Below are positions 61,289 through 64,000 of a stretch of 64,000 nucleotides of DNA, in pieces. This DNA comes from Flammula alnicola. Lineage: Eukaryota > Basidiomycota > Agaricomycetes > Agaricales > Strophariaceae. The stretch lies in assembly GCA_015499995.1 (NCBI GenBank), contig JADNRV010000027.1:124001-188000 (forward strand), given 5' to 3'. Made by a program: the position numbers and the translations under genes. Each line of letters opens with the position of its first letter. The stretch's first letter is position 1. The notes under the pieces are model-generated. The model made no database searches. It saw only the letters and a program-made list of their open reading frames with translations, and had not been told where the DNA came from.

Positions 61289-62363
61289 GTGAGTGCCTGT
61301 TATTTCTGTGCAGTAAATTGATCATTGCAGGGACAAGATACCGAAAATGGTAAAATCTATTTATAAACTAAAAAAACAGCCTTCTTTTCAGCACTCTCCC
61401 CTCTTTTATTTCCCGCACCGACAAGGCTTCTCCCCGCCCGAAGGCCAGAAAAACATCGCGACGGGTTTGGCCCCCCGTCGTGGACAAGGTGAGTGCTAGA
61501 CAGACGTCGAGTAGTTGAATGAATATAAACAAGTTCGAGATGCAAGCTAATCCTCAGAGTCAGTACAAATCAAGGTAATAAATGTCGAGTGTGTGCTTAC
61601 CTGCAAATGCGGCCCAAGTAAGATCCTTGCTAATCCTCGGGTCAATGCTCGAAATCGCATTGCGGATACTACCAGGGGACGAGGGCTCTTTACGAGCCGC
61701 AGCCTCTTCTTTTCGATGTGTCACGCAAAAGCGCAGGGCCACGCAAAGCCTTTAAGCCACCTATTCGGTCTCACAGAACACGGCCACCAGAGGTTTCTGC
61801 TCATTGTCACTGTCGAAAAACGCGCACAGGCGCAGTTCGGCCATATTTCAATGGCCGCAAATCACGCTAAAGTCTTAAAATACTAAATTAGTGTCAATAG
61901 CGCATAATACTCAATGTCAACCACTTACCACGAAAATCAAGAGTCATTCATTTCACGAGATCACTCCCTGCAAAGTATGAAATCAAAGTCTCTGGATGCA
62001 AACCATCAGTGTTTCATTCCTGCTGACAGCAGAAACAGACATACCTGTCAATCTTGAATACCGTGATCATCTGCCGGGATTCTCTTCAATCCCATCATCA
62101 TAATTTGTCACTTGGAGCTAACATTCAAAATAAGCTCAATTCAATCCAACAGAAACAATACGTTCTGACCAAAATAGTGGCATGCATGCAGCATAGTGCG
62201 AACACAACCGCGAGAAAGTGATTCAAGGCCGTGGGCGCTTAATTGCCAGATCCACACGCCCGCACATTCAGAACCTCGGTTCACCACATGGACCCATGAA
62301 ACCCCTCCAGGCAAAGGCTGGGAAACACTGATTCCCGGAAACTCAAATGTCGTGTCAGAATTT

Positions 62364-63072
62364 CTATAGCCAAAGTCAGCATCCGGAATGGATGATATCA
62401 TCCTGAAAACTTACCAGCAAACCCGAGAACTGTTCGCCGAAGCGAAGCAGTGCCCGCGCATCAAAATATATGGCGGGATAAAGAAATCTCAGGCATACTG
62501 ATTCCCGGAAGCCCAAATATTGCATCAAAAAAACCCTCTAGGTAAAATGCTAAATCAGCATCAACAGTGAATAATACTGTACTGAAAACGCACCAGGATA
62601 GCCTAAAACCCTCTCTCAAAGTGAAGCAATCCCCAGAAGTCGAAATATAGTGTTAGGGAAATCCTTCAAGGCATGGGGCACATCCATGGATTCCCGGAAA
62701 GCGAAATATGGCATCAGAATTTCTATAGGCAAAGTCAGCATCAAGGATGGATCATATCACACTGAAAACTTACCAAGATACCCTAAAACCCTGTCTCAAA
62801 GTGAGGCAATTCTCGGAAGTCAAAATAGATGGTTAGAGAAATCCCTTAAAGGATGGCTCAGCCACACAGATCCCCGGAATACTGAAATGAGCACTAAATC
62901 AGCATGAGAGGTTAATATTTGAATAATATCACACAGAAGACTCACAAGAAAAGCTTGGAGCTATCCGCCAAAGAAAAGCGATCCCCGGAAGTCCAAATAT
63001 ACTGTCAGAATTTCTGTGCACAAATTCAGCATTGTGTTGCTCTCGAAAACTGATAATCAACTTGAGACGTAC
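62364..63072 (-). repeat. Array of intron-like modules, copy 2
   Basis: Same array as 50,938-51,646, shifted by 11,426 and identical apart from one C in the run at 62,983-62,986. Confidence 0.6.
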
Positions 63073-63393
63073 CGAAAAATGATCCTTGTTTACCAAATGA
63101 TGGCCTCGGCAAGTATACAGAACATTCTCGAGTGACCTGAACAGTGAATACACATTTTCATGTTAGTATCAATGCATATTGAAATAGATACACAACTTGA
63201 ACTTACCGACCCATGGTAGAAGCATCCACATTGCAGATAATCAAAGAGACGTGATGATGTGAAAGGTCCTGTCGAAATGTTCAGACATTGTTTGGCATGG
63301 GGTGACCAAACATACCAGATAAGATGTGGCAAGCAACAACTTCAGACGATGACGGCGACATGAGACAAGGATGGTGGATGGACGGACTGTCAT
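63073..63393 (-). CDS. Possible small gene feeding the module array, copy 2
   Basis: Identical to the weak prediction at 51,647-51,967, including the TATAAAAG box at 63,438-63,445 and the ATG at 63,393. Same doubts apply: the product would be under 75 residues and has no known family. Confidence 0.25.
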
Positions 63394-64000
63394 AAAGACG
63401 GGAAAGTGGGGATGGAAAGACTGGGTGGTACGGACATCTTTTATACTCTTTTTGTGCCAAGAGCTGACACAATCACGGCGAGATTGCCGTGCTCTGTTGC
63501 AGGTTTGCAACATCTTTTGGGCTTCAAGAAGCCTCAATTTGTCCCTTACGAAACTGATAACCGATCAAATCCTTAGCACATTTCGGAGAACTCCCCAACA
63601 GAGTCTCCTGATTCTCAGATCACAGTCGGAAAATTCAAATATCCTATATCCTCTCAAACTTTTGGCAAGATCTATTCTCTCATAGTGTCCCCTGTAATTT
63701 TCCTCAGGACGTTCTACCTGTTAGCAATTTGCTACCAGGCTGAGCTCCCTGAGGAAAGTCGCAGTGGATTCTAATTTGACAGATTCCTTTCCATGCCAAC
63801 TATGCGAAGCAAAGCTTCGCATATTTAGACCCCTGACATCATGACATGAGCTTAAGTCTTAAGGTCCCCGTGAGTTTGAGTGAATTTCCGGGCAACAAAT
63901 TCAAGCCTGGCCGCGCTGAGTTGCATCCGTGAATCGGAATTCTTCTCCAGTGAAATATTTCAGTAGATATTTATCTCTCACTTAAGGTCCTTGAATTGCT

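Larger units (their letters stand above)
58430..64000 (+). repeat. Direct duplication, copy 2 (continues past window)
   Basis: Same orientation as copy 1. Lacks the intron insertion of copy 1. From 60,566 to the window end it matches copy 1 with only two single-C differences (CCCC at 62,983 and 63,689, against CCC in copy 1). Confidence 0.93.

Noticed and set aside
1..64000. CRISPR arrays, tRNA and rRNA genes
   Set aside because: No regularly spaced short identical repeats and no tRNA or rRNA signature noticed by eye; a dedicated tRNA scan was not possible.

Overview
The window looks like the nuclear genome of an agaricomycete (mushroom-forming basidiomycete). Protein-coding genes are cut by many short GT-AG introns, mostly about 45-75 nt. 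Gene content mixes conserved housekeeping genes (SET2, an RNA polymerase I A49-type subunit, an SCP-x thiolase) with a decayed fungal kinase, a Helitron and a cut-and-paste transposon carrying a Ulp1 domain. I saw no rRNA, tRNA or CRISPR.

Layout. 1-830: diverged direct repeats, one ending in a Helitron-type hairpin plus CTAG. 833-5867: a 202-bp tandem repeat interrupted at a TA by a complete 4,355-bp element (938-5292). That element encodes one spliced protein joining an N-terminal Ulp1-type cysteine protease to a C-terminal pogo/Tc1-like DDE transposase; three C-to-T type stop codons now break it. About 5.9-12.0 kb: a Helitron on the minus strand (Rep/Pif1 helicase plus an accessory gene). 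12.5-14.4 kb: a DUF1365 gene with one frameshift, followed by a rearranged fragment of itself. 15.0-25.3 kb is the stable core: a basic nuclear-type protein (+), SET2 (-), RPA49-like (+) and SCP-x thiolase (+), all with reading frames that survive splicing intact. 25.3-32.1 kb holds no gene I can defend. 32.1-38.8 kb: an ABCC transporter with about eight frame breaks. 38.8-46.5 kb: gene debris, a broken kinase and an intact calmodulin-like EF-hand gene with micro-exons.

From about 46.47 kb to the window end there is a direct duplication: copy 1 is 46,470-52,574 and copy 2 is 58,430-64,000 (it runs off the end). Each copy carries the N-terminal part of a PAK/STE20-type protein with a CRIB-like motif but no kinase domain, then a minus-strand array of intron-like modules. 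The first 2.7 kb of the copies are clearly diverged. After a sharp boundary (49,141 / 60,566) they appear identical except for two C-run lengths. Only copy 1 has a roughly 0.5-kb terminal-inverted-repeat insertion in an intron. The spacer between them (52.6-58.4 kb) has a GC-rich part with another set of intron-like repeated modules.

Frame breaks are all apparent one-base losses. They cluster in mobile or accessory genes and are absent from the core genes, which favours relaxed constraint; yet the two near-identical duplicate tracts differ only in homopolymer length, so consensus error must also be considered.
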